From: Carbonatibacter sp965199245
GTDB lineage: Bacteria > Pseudomonadota > Alphaproteobacteria > Kiloniellales > Kiloniellaceae
NCBI GenBank assembly: GCA_965199245.1
Contig: CBDAQP010000002.1
Coordinates: forward strand, 62,001-126,000
DNA length: 64,000 nt
Direction: 5' to 3'
Positions 61,895-64,000 of the stretch are shown here, piece by piece. The notes below the pieces were generated by a model. That model worked only from the letters and a program-made list of their open reading frames with translations. It ran no database searches and was not told the DNA's origin. The position numbers and the translations under genes are program-made. Numbering within the stretch: the first letter of the stretch is position 1; the number at the start of each line of letters is the position of its first letter.

Positions 61895-64000
61895 ATGTGT
61901 CGTTTTTCTTCCAGATCGTCTTTGTTGGCTGGTGTGTTTGCTGTTGTTCTGGCGGCAAGCCTTGGCTCTGGTGCCTTTGCCCAGGCAGTGGATTACACGT
62001 ATGATTCATCAGGAAATATTGATGCCTGGGCCGATGGTACAGAGAGAACTGGCAACTCCGGCAACGATATTGCGAACGCGAGAGCGGGTGATAACCTCAC
62101 ACTGTCTGCTGGTCGCGTTTTGATGACTCCTTCCTCTCGCTCTGGTGCTTCTATTGGAATTTTGCGCAGTGGAGCGGGCAGTGCAGGGCGGTTTCTTTTG
62201 GCCGATGGCCGGAGTTCTGCGGGCACTTTAACGGGCCGTATCGGAAAAATTCAAAAGCAAGGCAGTCAGGCGGTTGATCTATATGTTCAGAATTTTGGAA
62301 GATCTGGAAGCGTAGTGGAAGTTATCGTTGCAGGAGATGCTGTTGTCGATGAGCTTACCATTAACATGACTGTTGCCCATCCGAATGGTTCAAAAGGCAG
62401 GGCCACTTTCGGCGGCGATTTAACGATTGAGAACAATGCCACTCTGGACGATGTCGGTACAGCCGGAGATAGTCGCGCTTATCTTGTTTTTAATGGCTCT
62501 GCCGATCAGAGGATTCTGGGCAGTGGCCCGGCGAAGATCACCGCCGCCGCAGATGGCGAGGGGACGATTCAGGTTTTGAACGGTGTGAATAACGCCGCAC
62601 CGCGTAAGGCGACCTTTGACATAGAGATTGGGGCGAACGACAGACGCCTCAGGCAGTTGACGGTGGGCGACTCGTCGAAGGGCGGTCATGCGATTTTCAA
62701 CAGGGGCGTTCATGTTGATCATATTCATGTGATTGCGGGGAATCACAGGAATGAGCGGACGATTGTCGAGTTTCGGGGTGACGTGTCCGGTGAGACCATT
62801 AAGCTGACGGATGGACGTCACGTCGTGGGTACAAGTGCGAGAATTGTTAATGCCGGAGCCATATTCAACGCATCAGCTGGTGATATTACAGTTGGTAATA
62901 AAATTGTTGGTGGTCGTTCTAATGGTACTTCGCGCGGAGGTGATCTGACCATTATTGGCGGGCGTTCTTCTGGTGGTTCGGCCCGGAACAAAGTCACCTT
63001 TAACAATCGTGTTGGAGCCGGTAATGGCAGGCTGACCAGCATTTTTGTCGGGAGTAATGAGTCTGCGGGTGTTGCTGTTTTCAGAGAGGATATAGACGCC
63101 GGTTTTATTTATATAAGCGGTGGCACGACAGCGGACGAGGCGTCACATGTGACGATTGAAAAGAGTTCGACGATTAAATATAGTGGTTCCATAACAATCA
63201 GCAACAACGCTACTCTGACGATTGGTGGTACGGGCCGTTCTGCGACAGTGAATGACACGGGTCAAACGATCAGGGGTTGGATTGAAGCAGGCGGTGACGG
63301 ACAGGGGACACTGATTGTCGATAACCGGGGTGATGCGGGCACAGGCCGTACCAGTAACAACACAGTCACCTTTAGCAGTTCAGTCGGCTACGATGGGCAA
63401 GCCCTCAAGCAGATCACACTGGACGATGGTCAGACGGTTTTTGAGGGTGCTGTTTATGCCGGAACGATCACGGTCAATTCTGCGGACGGGACGACCTTTA
63501 ACGGTGCCATCTCTGCGACGACCTTCAAATTCGGGGCCAGTGCCACTGCAAACAGCCGTGTGACCTTTGCCGGGACGGCGGCACAGACCATCACCCCTGC
63601 GATCACGACGGATGCCAATAATCAGGGGGCGATCACCATTGCCAACAGAGCCGGTGTGACCTTTGAGGATGATCTGGGCACGGATGCTGCCAGACTGGCC
63701 CGTCTGACCCTGGACACCGGCACCAAAGCGACGCTTGAACAGTCCGGTTACCTTGCCGGTAATGTCACAATCGGCAACGGAGCGACCCTGATTGTCGGTG
63801 ATGCCAGCGGGGTCACCGGCACCAATGGACGCGGGACAGGGGCGACGGACGCGCAAACGATCACGGGCAACATTGTTGCGGGCGATGACGGACAGGGCAA
63901 TCTGGAGATCAGGAACCGCTCGGGCCATGCCACGGGTCGCAAGGTCTCCTTTACGGGGTCGATCGGTGCCGATGATCGCGCCCTGAACAGGATCACGGTT
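61895..64000 (+). CDS. Large exported repetitive beta-structure protein (adhesin/autotransporter-like), partial
   Basis: The frame is open from ATG 61895 (AGG 7 bases upstream) to the window end, 702 codons with no stop. A Sec signal peptide is evident (CRFSSRSSLLAGVFAVVLAA, cleavage near AFA-QA). The rest is Gly/Thr/Asn/Ala-rich beta sequence with repeating blocks: VTFSSSVGYDGQALKQITLD, FTGSIGADDRALNRITV, ATLTIGGTGRSATVNDTGQT and ATLIVGDASGVTGTNGRGTG. This resembles the passenger of type V autotransporters or other surface beta-helix proteins; the translocator domain, if any, is beyond the window. It occupies the place usually held by clpP after tig. Confidence 0.8.
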   Translation, partial: MCRFSSRSSLLAGVFAVVLAASLGSGAFAQAVDYTYDSSGNIDAWADGTERTGNSGNDIANARAGDNLTLSAGRVLMTPSSRSGASIGILRSGAGSAGRFLLADGRSSAGTLTGRIGKIQKQGSQAVDLYVQNFGRSGSVVEVIVAGDAVVDELTINMTVAHPNGSKGRATFGGDLTIENNATLDDVGTAGDSRAYLVFNGSADQRILGSGPAKITAAADGEGTIQVLNGVNNAAPRKATFDIEIGANDRRLRQLTVGDSSKGGHAIFNRGVHVDHIHVIAGNHRNERTIVEFRGDVSGETIKLTDGRHVVGTSARIVNAGAIFNASAGDITVGNKIVGGRSNGTSRGGDLTIIGGRSSGGSARNKVTFNNRVGAGNGRLTSIFVGSNESAGVAVFREDIDAGFIYISGGTTADEASHVTIEKSSTIKYSGSITISNNATLTIGGTGRSATVNDTGQTIRGWIEAGGDGQGTLIVDNRGDAGTGRTSNNTVTFSSSVGYDGQALKQITLDDGQTVFEGAVYAGTITVNSADGTTFNGAISATTFKFGASATANSRVTFAGTAAQTITPAITTDANNQGAITIANRAGVTFEDDLGTDAARLARLTLDTGTKATLEQSGYLAGNVTIGNGATLIVGDASGVTGTNGRGTGATDAQTITGNIVAGDDGQGNLEIRNRSGHATGRKVSFTGSIGADDRALNRITV

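Noticed and set aside
61719..62009. A minus-strand frame of 96 codons with KGRPV repeats, resembling a basic DNA-binding tail
   Set aside because: It is the antisense reading of the 15-bp array and overlaps the start of the well-supported exported protein. It has no ribosome site, and its N-terminal part is low-complexity.

Overview
The window looks like a chromosomal segment of an alphaproteobacterium of roughly 50% GC. The support is gene content and order: an Rrf2-sufB-C-D-S-sufT-sufA cluster, a hldD-lgt-midA-pgeF-prs string, rplY-pth, tRNA-Leu(UAG) directly before tig, a UbiK-type protein beside proC, a CysN-CysC fusion and a tripartite tricarboxylate transporter (TTT). It is Gram-negative (hldD, lgt, periplasmic binding proteins, Tat substrates). 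PhoX, NhaA, pseudoazurin and fucose genes would suit a marine or aquatic life, but that is only an inference, and the genus cannot be named from the sequence.

Layout. 1-3 kb: an orphan ATP-grasp gene and a divergent UbiD-family decarboxylase. 3.0-4.2 kb: a graveyard with a 143-bp MITE-like element, a small membrane ORF, a broken IS5-family transposase and what looks like a chemoreceptor tail. 4.2-10.7 kb (minus): a TTT importer (TctC, fused TctB-TctA) in one operon with a 6-phosphogluconate-dehydrogenase-like oxidoreductase, a class I aminotransferase and a beta-propeller protein. 10.9-16.7 kb: pseudoazurin, ychF, a GT4 glycosyltransferase, and cysD-cysNC for PAPS synthesis. 16.7-24.4 kb (minus): a carbohydrate ABC importer, a GH95 alpha-L-fucosidase and a LacI-type regulator, with a promoter/operator array upstream. 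24.4-27.1 kb: argJ between degraded sequences, including a 5'-truncated TauD-family dioxygenase. 27.1-30 kb: an iron-siderophore/B12-type ABC importer. 30-34.5 kb (minus): nhaA, phoX (with Pho-box-like repeats), pth, rplY.

34.6-37.05 kb: an AT-rich insertion holding one SF3-helicase-like gene, between prs and rplY-pth, genes usually adjacent in alphaproteobacteria. A MerR/SoxR-like palindromic promoter with no obvious target stands at its left edge. This is the strongest candidate for an undescribed mobile element in the window. 37-43 kb: prs, a 22-aa membrane peptide ORF, pgeF, midA, lgt, hldD (minus) and a divergent GDP-L-fucose synthase. 43.4-46.9 kb: UbiK-like, proC, a membrane-anchored coiled-coil protein and a cobQ interrupted at a G8 tract. 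46.9-53.7 kb (minus): an FAH-family hydrolase and the complete SUF Fe-S assembly operon with its Rrf2 regulator. 53.8-59.7 kb: an MFS transporter, a DEAD-box helicase, an alpha/beta hydrolase, parE and a small zinc-ribbon protein. 59.9-64 kb: tRNA-Leu, tig, then six 15-bp tandem repeats in the leader of a large exported repetitive (adhesin/autotransporter-like) gene that runs off the window where clpP would often be found.

The links proposed between genes (fucoside uptake with GH95; Pho control of phoX; SUF autoregulation through the Rrf2 protein) come from operon structure and motifs seen by eye. No database searches were run.
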